Shown: positions 16,046 to 23,969 of the stretch, one piece after another
Layout: each line of letters opens with the position of its first letter
Numbering within the stretch: position 1 is the stretch's first letter
From: [Actinomadura] parvosata subsp. kistnae
Lineage (GTDB): Bacteria; Actinomycetota; Actinomycetes; Streptosporangiales; Streptosporangiaceae
Reading direction: 5' to 3'
NCBI RefSeq assembly: GCF_900323885.1
Contig: NZ_OOHJ01000018.1
Location: forward strand, 868,001-932,000
Length of the DNA: 64,000 bases
Position numbers and translations under genes: made by a program
The notes under the pieces: generated by a model
The model's database searches: none
What the model saw: only the letters and a program-made list of their open reading frames with translations
Told to the model about the DNA's origin: nothing

Positions 16046-16396
16046 GTGTCCGTCGTGAAGATCAACGTGCTGACCGTGCCCGCCGGGATGCGGGACGAGC
16101 TCGAACGGCGCTTCTCCAACCGCGCCGGGATGGTGGAGTCGGCCGACGGGTTCGAGTGGTTCGAGCTGCTGCGGCCGGTGGAGGGCACGGACCAGTACCT
16201 CGTCTACACGCGCTGGCGCTCGGAGGAGGACTTCCAGAAGTGGCAGCAGGGCGAGGCGTTCCGGCGCGGCCACGCGCAGGCGGCCGCCGCCGCTGGTCAA
16301 GGCGGCCATGGGCATGGTCATGGGCAGGGGCCCGCGGCGACCGGGTCCGAAGTGTGGACGTTCGAGGTCGCCGAGAGCACCGGCCCGAAGGAGTAG
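16046..16396 (+). CDS. IsdG/MhuD-type heme-degrading monooxygenase
   Basis: 116-residue ABM-domain protein. All three residues that define IsdG-family heme oxygenases appear at the expected numbers: N7 (KINVLTV), W66 (EDFQKW) and H76 (FRRGHAQ). An HGHGHG-containing Gly/His-rich segment follows at about 87-96, before the last strand SEVWTFEVAEST. It is expected to open heme and release iron in the cytoplasm. The GTG start lies 16 bases after the Asp23 operon, and the stop is 3 bases from the convergent HD gene. Confidence 0.87.
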   Translation: MSVVKINVLTVPAGMRDELERRFSNRAGMVESADGFEWFELLRPVEGTDQYLVYTRWRSEEDFQKWQQGEAFRRGHAQAAAAAGQGGHGHGHGQGPAATGSEVWTFEVAESTGPKE

Positions 16397-16399
16397 GGG

Positions 16400-16996
16400 T
16401 CAGCCGTCGAGCGGGTTGCGGATGATGCGGTCGACGATGCCGTCGCGCACGAACCGCGCCGCGAAGCTCGACGGCTTGCGCGCGCCCTGATCGGCGATGC
16501 AGACGCTGAACTCCTTGGCGATCTCCAGCCGCGGATGCCGCTCCAGCACCTCCTCGCGGACGCGGGCGGGGATCTCGTCGGTGCGGCGGCCCGAGATGTC
16601 CATGCCGGTCGACAGCTCCAGCAGGTGCCCCTCGGGGTCTTCTTCCAGGGGCACCTCCGCCCACATGTGCCGGATGATGACCTCGCAGGCGCGGGTGCGG
16701 CGCTCGGGCGACCAGCCAGCCCCGGCGCAGAAGGCCCAGGCGACATGCCCGCCGGCCTCTTCGTACGGCACGGTGTGGCTGTCGAACTCGGCCGCGAGCC
16801 CGATGTCGTGCAGCATGGCCGACACGTAGAGCAGCTCGGCGTCGAACGCGATGCCTCGGGTCTGGGCGTAGGCCGCCGCCCACAGGTAGGCGCGGATCGA
16901 GTGGTTGAGCAGCGAAGGCGTGTGATACTGGGCGGCCACCTCCAGCGCGCCGCGGGCGGCGGGCGTGTCGGGGATCACCAGGTCGTCGAATCTCAC
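16400..16996 (-). CDS. HD-domain hydrolase-like protein
   Basis: 198-residue HD-superfamily protein. Metal-binding residues are seen in LLNHSIRAYLWA, the hallmark SAMLHDIGLAAEF and IIRHMWAEV. Similar proteins are often annotated as cyanamide-hydratase-like or as phosphohydrolases. The C-terminal part (EVLERHPRLEIAKEFSVCIADQGARKP) fits this group. There is no nearby functional partner, so the substrate is open. Confidence 0.82.
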   Translation of the reverse strand: MRFDDLVIPDTPAARGALEVAAQYHTPSLLNHSIRAYLWAAAYAQTRGIAFDAELLYVSAMLHDIGLAAEFDSHTVPYEEAGGHVAWAFCAGAGWSPERRTRACEVIIRHMWAEVPLEEDPEGHLLELSTGMDISGRRTDEIPARVREEVLERHPRLEIAKEFSVCIADQGARKPSSFAARFVRDGIVDRIIRNPLDG

Positions 16997-17108
16997 GGCA
17001 CCAGCATCTCATCAGGCGGCTAACGAATCGGGCACTCAACTTGACCAGATGATCGAGATGGCGAAAGCATGTCCCGCCTTCACCTTTTTGTCCTGAAAGG
17101 AACCCGGC

Positions 17109-18743
17109 GTGCGCCGCCTCGCGATCCCTCTTGCCTTCATGCTGGCCACCGGCACTCTGACCGGGGCCCCGGCGCAGGCGGCCGACAAGGTGACGCGCAC
17201 CGCCGAGTGCCAGGGCGACTGGCTGCCCGGCACGCCGACGGCCGAGGACGTGATGAAGGGCGAGATCTCGCTGGTGGGCCTGCCGGCGTACAAGCTGGGC
17301 AAGAGCATCGACTGGGCCGCCAGCCCGTACCGGAACCGGTCGTGGGAGTTCGTCTTCCAGTCGCTGCGCTGGATGGGCACGCTCGTCGTCGAGTACGAGA
17401 ACACCGGCGAGCGGCGCTACCTCGACCGCGCCACCGAGATCGCCGAGGACTGGGTGGCCAGCAATAGGTACGGCGCCAAGGGCACCCCGTCGTACGTCTG
17501 GAAGGACCACCCCGTCTCGCTGCGCACGCAGCCGCTGCTCTGCCTGAGCAGGCACGTCGACGCGAGCTGGCTCAAGGACAGCCTGGCCACGCACGCCAAG
17601 CTCCTGTCGAACCCGAGCCTGTACAAGAAGGGCCACAACCACGGCATCGACCAGGACATCGCCCTCATGGGCATCGGCTGCCGCTACGGCCGCAAGGACT
17701 GGGCGAGCCTGGCCTCCCGCCGCCTGACGGGCACGGTGAAGCTGGACGTCGACGCGCAGGGCGCCCTCATGGAGCAGGCGCCGCGCTACGCCGTCTACGT
17801 GTACGGCCGCCTCCAGGTCGCGATGACGAACATGAAGGCGTGCGGCCGCAAGGTGCCCGGCGAGATCGCCAAGCGGGCCGAGGCGCTGAAGGACTTCATC
17901 GCCCACGCGACCATGCCGAACGGCTTCATGGTGCCCATCGGCGACGGCAGCGCCGAGACCGAGCCGAAGATGGAGACGGGCACGCCGAAGCAGGAGGTCA
18001 AGACGTACCGGGCCGGGTACGTCTTCGGCCGCACCGCCTGGGGCAAGCCGGAGTCGGCGTACTACTCGATCAGGTTCGGCCCCGGCATGAAGTTCCACGG
18101 CCACGAGGACCACCTGGGCGTCACGTACTACGCGCAGGGCCGCGACATCCTGATGGACGGCGGGTTCCACTCCTACGAGAAGAGCTCCTACCGCTACTGG
18201 ACGCTCTCGCCAGAGGCGCACAACGTGCCGACCGTGGTGGGCGCGACGTTCCGGCCGCGCACGTCCAGCAAGCTCGTGGACACCTCGTACGGCAAGGACC
18301 GGCAGGCGTTCAAGCTGACCGACAAGGCGTACGGGGTCAGCCGCACCAGGTCGGTGCTGGTCAACCACGGCGAGGATCTGATGGCGGTGCTGGACACGGC
18401 GTCGGGCGGCAAGAAGGTGAGCACTATCTGGCGCTTCGCCCCGTCACTCAAGGTCGTCTCCAGCGGCGGCGGCAAGGTGGTGCTGGCCGACGGCAAGTTC
18501 AAGGTCACCCTGCTGCAGTTCTCCTCCTGCGACCGGGTCGGCGGCCAGAAGGTGGAGCGCGGCGGCAAGCTGGGCTGGGTCTCCCCCACGTACCTGTCGA
18601 AGCAGGCCACGAACGTGGTGGTGTCCCCGGCGGCGAAGTCGCTGCTGACGGTCATCGTGCCGGGGACGGACTCGCCCAAGGTGTCGTGCTCCGGCGGGAA
18701 GGTCACCGTGGACGGCGTGTCCTTCTCCGCCGGGCTCATCTGA
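17109..18743 (+). CDS. Secreted heparinase II/III-like polysaccharide lyase
   Basis: 544 residues with a Sec signal peptide cleaved after APAQA (about residue 24). The N-terminal part is an alpha-helical toroid with RWMGTLVVEYENTGERRYLDRATEIAEDW and GHNHGIDQDIALMGIG, typical of heparinase II/III-type lyases. The C-terminal beta-sandwich has FGPGMKFHGHEDHLGVTYYAQGRDILMDGGFHSYEKSSYRYW, a signature of this family. It is expected to act outside the cell on uronic-acid-containing polysaccharides; the actual polymer is unknown. The GTG start is preceded by GAAAGGA. Confidence 0.85.
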   Translation: MRRLAIPLAFMLATGTLTGAPAQAADKVTRTAECQGDWLPGTPTAEDVMKGEISLVGLPAYKLGKSIDWAASPYRNRSWEFVFQSLRWMGTLVVEYENTGERRYLDRATEIAEDWVASNRYGAKGTPSYVWKDHPVSLRTQPLLCLSRHVDASWLKDSLATHAKLLSNPSLYKKGHNHGIDQDIALMGIGCRYGRKDWASLASRRLTGTVKLDVDAQGALMEQAPRYAVYVYGRLQVAMTNMKACGRKVPGEIAKRAEALKDFIAHATMPNGFMVPIGDGSAETEPKMETGTPKQEVKTYRAGYVFGRTAWGKPESAYYSIRFGPGMKFHGHEDHLGVTYYAQGRDILMDGGFHSYEKSSYRYWTLSPEAHNVPTVVGATFRPRTSSKLVDTSYGKDRQAFKLTDKAYGVSRTRSVLVNHGEDLMAVLDTASGGKKVSTIWRFAPSLKVVSSGGGKVVLADGKFKVTLLQFSSCDRVGGQKVERGGKLGWVSPTYLSKQATNVVVSPAAKSLLTVIVPGTDSPKVSCSGGKVTVDGVSFSAGLI

Positions 18744-18745
18744 GG

Positions 18746-20323
18746 TCAGCCGCAGTCGCGGCCGGCGCGCAGCAGGCCGTAGGTGACCGCCTGCTCCAGG
18801 GCCTGCCAGGAGGCGTCGATGATGTTCTCGGCGACGCCGACCGTGGCCCATTCGGTGCTCTCGTCGCTGGAGGTGATGAGGACGCGGGTGATGGCGTCGC
18901 TGCCGTGCGTGCCCTCGAGTATGCGGACCTTGAAGTCGACCAGCTCCAGCCTGGCCAGCTCGGGGTAGAGCTTCTCCAGCGCCATGCGGACGGCCTTGTC
19001 GAGGGCGTTGACGGGGCCGTTGCCCTCGCCGGTCGCCACGATGCGCTCGCCCTTGGCGTGCAGCTTGACGGTGGCCTCGCTGACCAGCTCGCCGCCCTTG
19101 GTGCGCTCGACGATCACCCGCCACGACTCGACCTCGAAGTGGCGCCGGCGCTCGCCGTGCACGGTGTCGCGCAGCAGCAGCTCGAACGAGGCGTCGGCGG
19201 CCTCGAAGGTGAAGCCGCGGGACTCCAGGTCCTTGACCCGCTCGACCAGCGCCTTGGTGTGCTCGGGGGTCAGCTCGTAGCCCAGCTCGCGGCCCTTGAG
19301 CTCCACGGAGGCGCGGCCGGCCATGTCGGAGACGAGCATGCGCATGTCGTTGCCCACCTGGGCGGGGTCGATGTGCTGGTAGAGGTTGGGGTCGACCTTG
19401 ATGGCGCTGGCGTGCAGGCCGGCCTTGTGGGCGAAGGCGGAGGTGCCGACGTAGGGGGCGTGCGAGTTGGGGGTGACGTTGGTGACCTCGGTGATCGCGT
19501 GGGCGATGCGGGTCATCTCGGCCAGCGACTCCTGGGGCACGAGGTCGAAGCCGCGCTTGAGCTGCAGGTTCGCGACGACGGTGAAGAGGTTGGCGTTGCC
19601 GGAGCGCTCGCCGTAGCCGTTGGCGCAGCCCTGGACGTGCGTGGCGCCCGCCTTGACGGCCGCCAGCGTGTTGGCGACGGCGCAGCCGGTGTCGTCGTGG
19701 CAGTGGATGCCGACGCGGGCGCTGGTGCGCACGGCGTCCTGGACGATCTCGGCGAGCTCGTCGGGGAGCATGCCGCCGTTGGTGTCGCAGAGGGCGATGA
19801 CGTCGGCGCCCGCCTCGGCGGCGGTCCTGATGACCTCCAGCGCGTAGGCTGGGTTGGACTTGTAGCCGTCGAAGAAGTGCTCGGCGTCGAGGAAGACCCG
19901 CTGTCCCTCCGCACGAAGGTGAGAGACCGTGTCGCGGATCATCGCGAGGTTCTCCTGGAGAGTCGTGCGGAGGGCCAGCTCCACGTGCCGGTCGTGACTC
20001 TTGGCGACAAGGGTCACGACCGGCGCGCCGGATTCGCGCAAGGCGGCCACCAGAGGGTCGTCGGCGGCCTTCACACCTGCCCGGCGGGTCGCGCCGAACG
20101 CGGCTAGTTGCGCGTGCTTCAGGTCGAGCTCTGTTCGAGCGCGCCTGAAGAACTCTGTGTCCTTGGGGTTGGCGCCCGGCCAGCCCCCTTCGATGAAGCC
20201 GACGCCCAGGCCGTCCAGGTGCCGCGCGACGGCGAGCTTGTCGGCGACGGTGAGGTTGAGGCCCTCCTGCTGTGCGCCGTCACGCAGCGTCGTGTCGTAT
20301 ACGTGGAAGCGGTCGTCGGCCAT
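18746..20323 (-). CDS. cimA: (R)-citramalate synthase
   Basis: LeuA-family enzyme of 525 residues that would condense pyruvate with acetyl-CoA for threonine-independent isoleucine synthesis. The catalytic TIM barrel starts with DTTLRDGAQQEGLNLTVADKL and includes metal ligands in GIHCHDDTGCAVAN and GCANGYGERSGNANL. The C-terminal 150 residues form the LeuA-type allosteric dimer domain. The length and the VYDTTLRDGAQQEG start match CimA rather than LeuA. The start at ATG 20323 has GGAGAAGAGAG upstream. A leader peptide and terminator precede the gene. Confidence 0.92.
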   Translation of the reverse strand: MADDRFHVYDTTLRDGAQQEGLNLTVADKLAVARHLDGLGVGFIEGGWPGANPKDTEFFRRARTELDLKHAQLAAFGATRRAGVKAADDPLVAALRESGAPVVTLVAKSHDRHVELALRTTLQENLAMIRDTVSHLRAEGQRVFLDAEHFFDGYKSNPAYALEVIRTAAEAGADVIALCDTNGGMLPDELAEIVQDAVRTSARVGIHCHDDTGCAVANTLAAVKAGATHVQGCANGYGERSGNANLFTVVANLQLKRGFDLVPQESLAEMTRIAHAITEVTNVTPNSHAPYVGTSAFAHKAGLHASAIKVDPNLYQHIDPAQVGNDMRMLVSDMAGRASVELKGRELGYELTPEHTKALVERVKDLESRGFTFEAADASFELLLRDTVHGERRRHFEVESWRVIVERTKGGELVSEATVKLHAKGERIVATGEGNGPVNALDKAVRMALEKLYPELARLELVDFKVRILEGTHGSDAITRVLITSSDESTEWATVGVAENIIDASWQALEQAVTYGLLRAGRDCG

Positions 20324-20405
20324 GAGTCTCTCTTCTCCGCGGAGGTCCGTAGGTGTCCGTGTGTCCGGGTGTTCGGGTGTTCGGAAGACAACGTGCGTGT
20401 TCGGG

Positions 20406-20440
20406 AAAACAAAAAGACCCCTCACGGACGTGAGAGGTCT
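20406..20440 (-). terminator. Attenuator terminator upstream of cimA
   Basis: A 12-bp stem with one G-U pair (20415-20426 with 20429-20440) and a 2-base loop, followed on the minus strand by TTTTTGTTTT. It lies in the untranslated region between a Leu/Ile-rich leader ORF and cimA, so it should end transcripts prematurely. The 5' base of its stem directly abuts a second hairpin (20441-20450 with 20466-20475). Confidence 0.85.
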
Positions 20441-20462
20441 GCGCGCTGGCGGTGTCCCTGTG

Positions 20463-20504
20463 TCAGCCAGCGCGCCTGCCGATAATGAGCAGACCGTAGA
20501 ACAT
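20463..20504 (-). CDS. cimA leader peptide MFYGLLIIGRRAG
   Basis: 13-codon ORF on the minus strand (ATG at 20504, TGA at 20463) with consecutive Leu-Leu-Ile-Ile codons, located 22 bases before the cimA attenuator. The codons for RRAG form one arm of a perfect 10-bp hairpin with 20441-20450. An alternative 7-bp pairing exists between codons 4-6 (20489-20495) and the 5' side of the terminator (20436-20442). This is the layout of ribosome-mediated attenuation by branched-chain amino acid supply. Expression is inferred, not shown. Confidence 0.8.
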   Translation of the reverse strand: MFYGLLIIGRRAG

Positions 20505-20576
20505 GGTGCCGTCCAGTCTGCCATATGTATTCACCATCCGGCACGCGGGTCTCAGCACGTGGGACACCGCCGCTCG

Positions 20577-21224
20577 TCACACCTGGACGCCGACGCCTCC
20601 GGTGATCAGGCGCTCCAGCGCCGCCGGGTCGAACGCCTCGTCGCCCAGCATCTGGCCGTCGAGCACCACGGTCGGCGTGCCCTGCAGCGGGATCTTGGCC
20701 GTCTCGGTCAGGTGCGCCTGCGCGTACGTCTGCGAGGTGACGCACGCGTCGACCGACGCGCCCGCCTTGCGCGCCGCCCTGGTCAGCTCCTCGACGGTGA
20801 ACCCGGAGGCCACCCCGTGCGGCGCGGGCTGCATGGCGTACACCTCGTCCCTGAACGCCAGCCAGCTCGTCTCCGGCACGCAGCGGGCGGCCGCGGCGGC
20901 GCGGATGGAGTTGGAGCGCATCGGCTCGTCCCGGAAGATCGTCACCGTGTGGAAGACGACCTTGACCTTGCCCTCCTGCGCGAGCTTCCTGATCGTGGCG
21001 TCCACCTTGGAGTGCATGTCCTTGCAGACGGGACAGTCGAAGTCCTCGTACACGTCGAGCACGGGAGCGTCGCTCCCCAGGTCGGCCAGGATCATCGAGC
21101 CGTCCGCCTGCCGGGTGAGCGTCACCTCGCCGGACGACGACACGCCCGGTGAGGAGAACGCCAGCACCCCGAGTACGGCGATCGCCACGCACGCCAGCGC
21201 GACCGCCAACAACCGCTTCTTCAT
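20577..21224 (-). CDS. DsbA-like thioredoxin-fold secreted oxidoreductase
   Basis: 215 residues. The N-terminal signal anchor is MKKRLLAVALACVAIAVLGVLAF. The thioredoxin fold has a CPVC active site (C64-C67) in LDVYEDFDCPVCKDMHSK and a cis-Pro region KIPLQGTPTVVLDGQML. This matches the DsbA/thioredoxin_4 group acting on disulfides outside the membrane. It lies upstream of the cimA leader on the same strand, but the separate leader suggests cimA has its own control. Confidence 0.9.
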   Translation of the reverse strand: MKKRLLAVALACVAIAVLGVLAFSSPGVSSSGEVTLTRQADGSMILADLGSDAPVLDVYEDFDCPVCKDMHSKVDATIRKLAQEGKVKVVFHTVTIFRDEPMRSNSIRAAAAARCVPETSWLAFRDEVYAMQPAPHGVASGFTVEELTRAARKAGASVDACVTSQTYAQAHLTETAKIPLQGTPTVVLDGQMLGDEAFDPAALERLITGGVGVQV

Positions 21225-21314
21225 CAGCCCACTCTCACCTCATTGATCGCGCAGACCCTACCCGAAACGGGAACGAGGGCCGCATCGCGGCATACGGGTC
21301 ACAGGTGAGCAGGG

Positions 21315-21339
21315 TGGGCCCTCAGGAAGGGAGGGCCCA
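21315..21339 (-). terminator. Possible hairpin after ilvE
   Basis: A 9-bp stem (21315-21323 with 21331-21339) just downstream of the ilvE stop, without a T tract. It may end the ilvE transcript. Confidence 0.45.
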
Positions 21340-21352
21340 TCCGGCGAAGGCG

Positions 21353-22450
21353 TCAGCCGATCTTGTGGATCCAGTTGTGGGTGTCGGGGCGGGCGCCGTA
21401 CTGGATGCCGACGAGCTCCTCGCGCACCCGCATCGTCACCGGGCCCGGCGTGCCGTCGGCGACGGTCCACGAGCGGTCGGCGCCCTTGACCGTGCCGACC
21501 GGCGTCACCACGGCCGCCGTGCCGCACGCGAACACCTCGGTGAGGTCGCCGGACGCGCTGGCCTCCTGCCACTCGTCGACGGTGATGAGCCGCTCCTCGG
21601 TCTCCAGGCCCAGGTCGCCGGCCAGCTCCAGGATCGACTCGCGGGTTATGCCGGGCAGCAGCGTGCCGGTGAGCGCCGGGGTGACGAGCTTGTCGCCGAA
21701 GACGAAGAACAGGTTCATCCCGCCCATCTCCTCGACGTAGCGGTGCTCGTGGGCGTCCAGCCACACCACCTGGTCGCAGCCGTTCTCCACGGCCTGCCGC
21801 TGCGCGACGAACGCCGCGGCGTAGTTGCCGCCGCACTTGGCGAAGCCGGTGCCGCCGGGGGCGGCACGCGTGTACTCGGTGGACAGCCAGACGGACACGG
21901 GCTTGATGCCGCCGGTGAAGTACGAGGCCGCCGGCGAGGCGATGACCATGTACTTGTACGTCTTCGACGGGTAGTTGACCCCGAGCCCCGCCTGCGTGGC
22001 GATCATGAAGGGGCGCAGGTAGAGGCTGTGCCCCTCGGTGGTCGGCACCCACTCCTTGTCGTGCTCGACGAGCAGCTCCAGCGACTCGACGAACGTCTCC
22101 TCCGGCAGCTCCGGCATGGCCATCCGGGCGGCCGAGCGGTTGAAGCGGGCGGCGTTGGCGTAGGGGCGGAAGGTGACGATCGAGCCGCTGATCTGCCGGT
22201 AGGCCTTCAGGCCCTCGAACAGCTCCTGCGCGTAGTGGAAGACCGAGGTGGCGGGGTCGAGCGAGAGCGGCCCGTACGGCATGAGCCGGGCGTCGTGCCA
22301 GCCCTCGCCGTCGGTGTAGTCGATCGAGATCATGTGATCGGTGAACGTCTGCCCGAATCCCGGGTTCGCCAGTACCTGCTCCCGCTCGGCCGCGGTGCGA
22401 GCGTGGTCGGATAGCTGCACGTCGAAGCTGAGCTTCTGAGCGATGGTCAT
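21353..22450 (-). CDS. ilvE: Branched-chain amino acid aminotransferase
   Basis: PLP-dependent fold-type IV enzyme that interconverts Leu/Ile/Val and their keto acids with glutamate. The 365 residues match the actinobacterial/eukaryal-type BCAT length. The PLP lysine is K205 in GGTGFAKCGGNYAAAF. Other landmarks are FHYAQELFEGLKAYR, VVWLDAHEHRYVEEMGGMNLFFVF and ACGTAAVVTPVG. ATG 22450 has GAGAGAAGGACC upstream. No leader peptide is evident in its 180-base upstream region. Confidence 0.96.
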   Translation of the reverse strand: MTIAQKLSFDVQLSDHARTAAEREQVLANPGFGQTFTDHMISIDYTDGEGWHDARLMPYGPLSLDPATSVFHYAQELFEGLKAYRQISGSIVTFRPYANAARFNRSAARMAMPELPEETFVESLELLVEHDKEWVPTTEGHSLYLRPFMIATQAGLGVNYPSKTYKYMVIASPAASYFTGGIKPVSVWLSTEYTRAAPGGTGFAKCGGNYAAAFVAQRQAVENGCDQVVWLDAHEHRYVEEMGGMNLFFVFGDKLVTPALTGTLLPGITRESILELAGDLGLETEERLITVDEWQEASASGDLTEVFACGTAAVVTPVGTVKGADRSWTVADGTPGPVTMRVREELVGIQYGARPDTHNWIHKIG

Positions 22451-22623
22451 GACGTCGGTCCTTCTCTCTACGGTCTACCGAAATCTACCGGAATCCGGTC
22501 ACCCCTCCGGGAGGCTGTCACACCCGTCGGGGGCTGTCCGTACTTCCTATTGTCTCGCTATATGGGATGGCAAGCGGCTGATGGGGTGGTCAGCCCGGAT
22601 TGCCGCCGTGGTCCGGGTACACG

Positions 22624-22663
22624 AAAACGCGCCCGGCAGTCCTCCTCGGACCGCCAGGCGCGT
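22624..22663 (-). terminator. leuB terminator
   Basis: A 16-bp stem (22627-22642 with 22648-22663, two G-U pairs) with a 5-base loop and TTTT following on the minus strand, just downstream of the leuB stop. It separates leuB from ilvE. Confidence 0.85.
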
Positions 22664-22683
22664 ACGTACGGGGCTAGGCGGTC

Positions 22684-23721
22684 CTAGCCGGATACTCGCG
22701 CGGTGATGTCGTCACCGATCTGCTGGGTACTGCGAGCCGCGCCGCGCTCGGCGATGTCGGCGGCGACCGCCCGCTCGACCCGGGCCGCCTCGTCGTGCAG
22801 GCCGAGGTGGTCGAGGAGCATGGAGACCGACAGGATGGTGGCGGTGGGGTCGGCCTTGCCCTGGCCGGCGATGTCGGGGGCGCTGCCGTGCACCGGCTCG
22901 AACATGCTGGGCGCCGCGCCCTCGGGGTTGATGTTGCCGCTGGCCGCCAGGCCGATGCCGCCGGCGATGGCGGCGCCGAGGTCGGTGATGATGTCGCCGA
23001 ACAGGTTGTCGGTGACGACCACGTCGAAGCGCTCGGGCTGGGTCACGAAGAACATCGAGGCCGCGTCGATGTGGCAGTAGTCGGTGCTGACCTCGGGGTA
23101 CTCCTCGGCCACGCGGTTGACCGTGCGCTGCCACAGGTCACCGGCGAAGGTGAGCACGTTCGTCTTGTGGACGAGTGTCAGCTTCCTGCGCGGGCGCGCC
23201 TTGGCCTTCTCGAACGCGTAACGCACCACGCGCTCGACACCGTGGGCGGTGTTGAGCGACTCCTGCGTGGCGATCTCGTGCGGCGTGCCGCGGCGCATGA
23301 CGCCGCCGGTGCCGGCGTAGAGGCCCTCGGTGCCCTCACGCACGACGACCATGTCGATGTTCTCGGTCGGCGTGCCGGCCAGCGGCGTGGCCACGCCGGG
23401 GAACAGCTTGACCGGCCGCAGGTTGACGTAGTGGTCGAAGGCGAAGCGCAGGCGCAGCAGCAGGTCGCGCTCCAGGATGCCGGGCGGCACGCTGGGGTCG
23501 CCGATCGCGCCGAGCAGGATCGCGTCGTAGCCGCGCAGCTCGTCGAGCACCGCGTCGGGCAGCGTCTCGCCGGTACGGTGATAGCGTGCGGCGCCCAGGT
23601 CGTAGTGGGTGGGCTCGATCTTCGTGCCTACTGCCTCAAGGACCTTGAGCCCCTCGGCGACGACCTCGGTGCCGATGCCATCCCCAGGGATGACGGCCAG
23701 GCGGATGTTACGCGACTCCAT
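22684..23721 (-). CDS. leuB: 3-isopropylmalate dehydrogenase
   Basis: Third enzyme of leucine synthesis, NAD-dependent oxidative decarboxylation of 3-isopropylmalate. 345 residues with the beta-decarboxylating dehydrogenase landmarks AVIPGDGIGTEV, LLLRLRFAFDHYVNLRPVKL, VVREGTEGLYAG, TDNLFGDIITDLGA and EPVHGSAPDIAGQGKADPTA. The start at ATG 23721 (MESRNIRLAVIPG) is chosen; an in-frame ATG at 23733 is possible and neither has a strong ribosome-binding site. It has its own terminator. Confidence 0.95.
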   Translation of the reverse strand: MESRNIRLAVIPGDGIGTEVVAEGLKVLEAVGTKIEPTHYDLGAARYHRTGETLPDAVLDELRGYDAILLGAIGDPSVPPGILERDLLLRLRFAFDHYVNLRPVKLFPGVATPLAGTPTENIDMVVVREGTEGLYAGTGGVMRRGTPHEIATQESLNTAHGVERVVRYAFEKAKARPRRKLTLVHKTNVLTFAGDLWQRTVNRVAEEYPEVSTDYCHIDAASMFFVTQPERFDVVVTDNLFGDIITDLGAAIAGGIGLAASGNINPEGAAPSMFEPVHGSAPDIAGQGKADPTATILSVSMLLDHLGLHDEAARVERAVAADIAERGAARSTQQIGDDITARVSG

Positions 23722-23795
23722 GACGGCAACCATACCGGCTCGTCTCGTCTGACGAACACACCATCTCAGTGCTCGGACGTCCGATTTTGAGGGGT

Positions 23796-23824
23796 TTGCG
23801 ACCTTTTGACCGTTTCGTTAGAGT
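23796..23824 (+). promoter_or_regulatory. Promoter of the riboswitch/NlpC transcript
   Basis: TTGCGA (23796-23801) and TAGAGT (23819-23824) separated by 17 bases. The predicted start near 23831 coincides with the 5' edge of the ydaO-type aptamer. Confidence 0.65.
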
Positions 23825-23827
23825 CCG

Positions 23828-23965
23828 TCGGGCCTAATCCACGCAGCCGCTGCGTGGAGCCGGGGACCCACTTTCCCCCCAGGGGCGAATCGGCGCGCCG
23901 CGCCGTAGGGCTGTCTTCCAGGCCCGAGCCCGTCAGCTAACCCGGTCGGCCGCATGGAAGGACAG
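23828..23965 (+). ncRNA. ydaO/yuaA-type c-di-AMP riboswitch
   Basis: The stretch between the promoter and the NlpC/P60 gene carries the conserved blocks of this class in order: GGGGACCCA (23872 area), AGGGGCGAAT, GTAGGGCTGTC, CCCGAGCCCGTCAGCTAACC and a closing GGAAGGAC. It has the P1 region around a CCACGCAGC/GCTGCGTGG hairpin. In actinomycetes this class controls resuscitation and cell-wall hydrolase genes, turning them off when c-di-AMP is high. The aptamer ends in the ribosome-binding site, which suggests translational or combined control. Confidence 0.92.
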
Positions 23966-23969
23966 TCCT

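Noticed and set aside
16062..18368. 768-codon minus-strand frame across the monooxygenase, HD and lyase genes
   Set aside because: It overlaps three well-supported genes and its translation has no motif; stop-poor GC-rich artefact.
22451..22620. Leader peptide or attenuator before ilvE
   Set aside because: No short ORF with branched-chain codons and no terminator other than the leuB one could be found.
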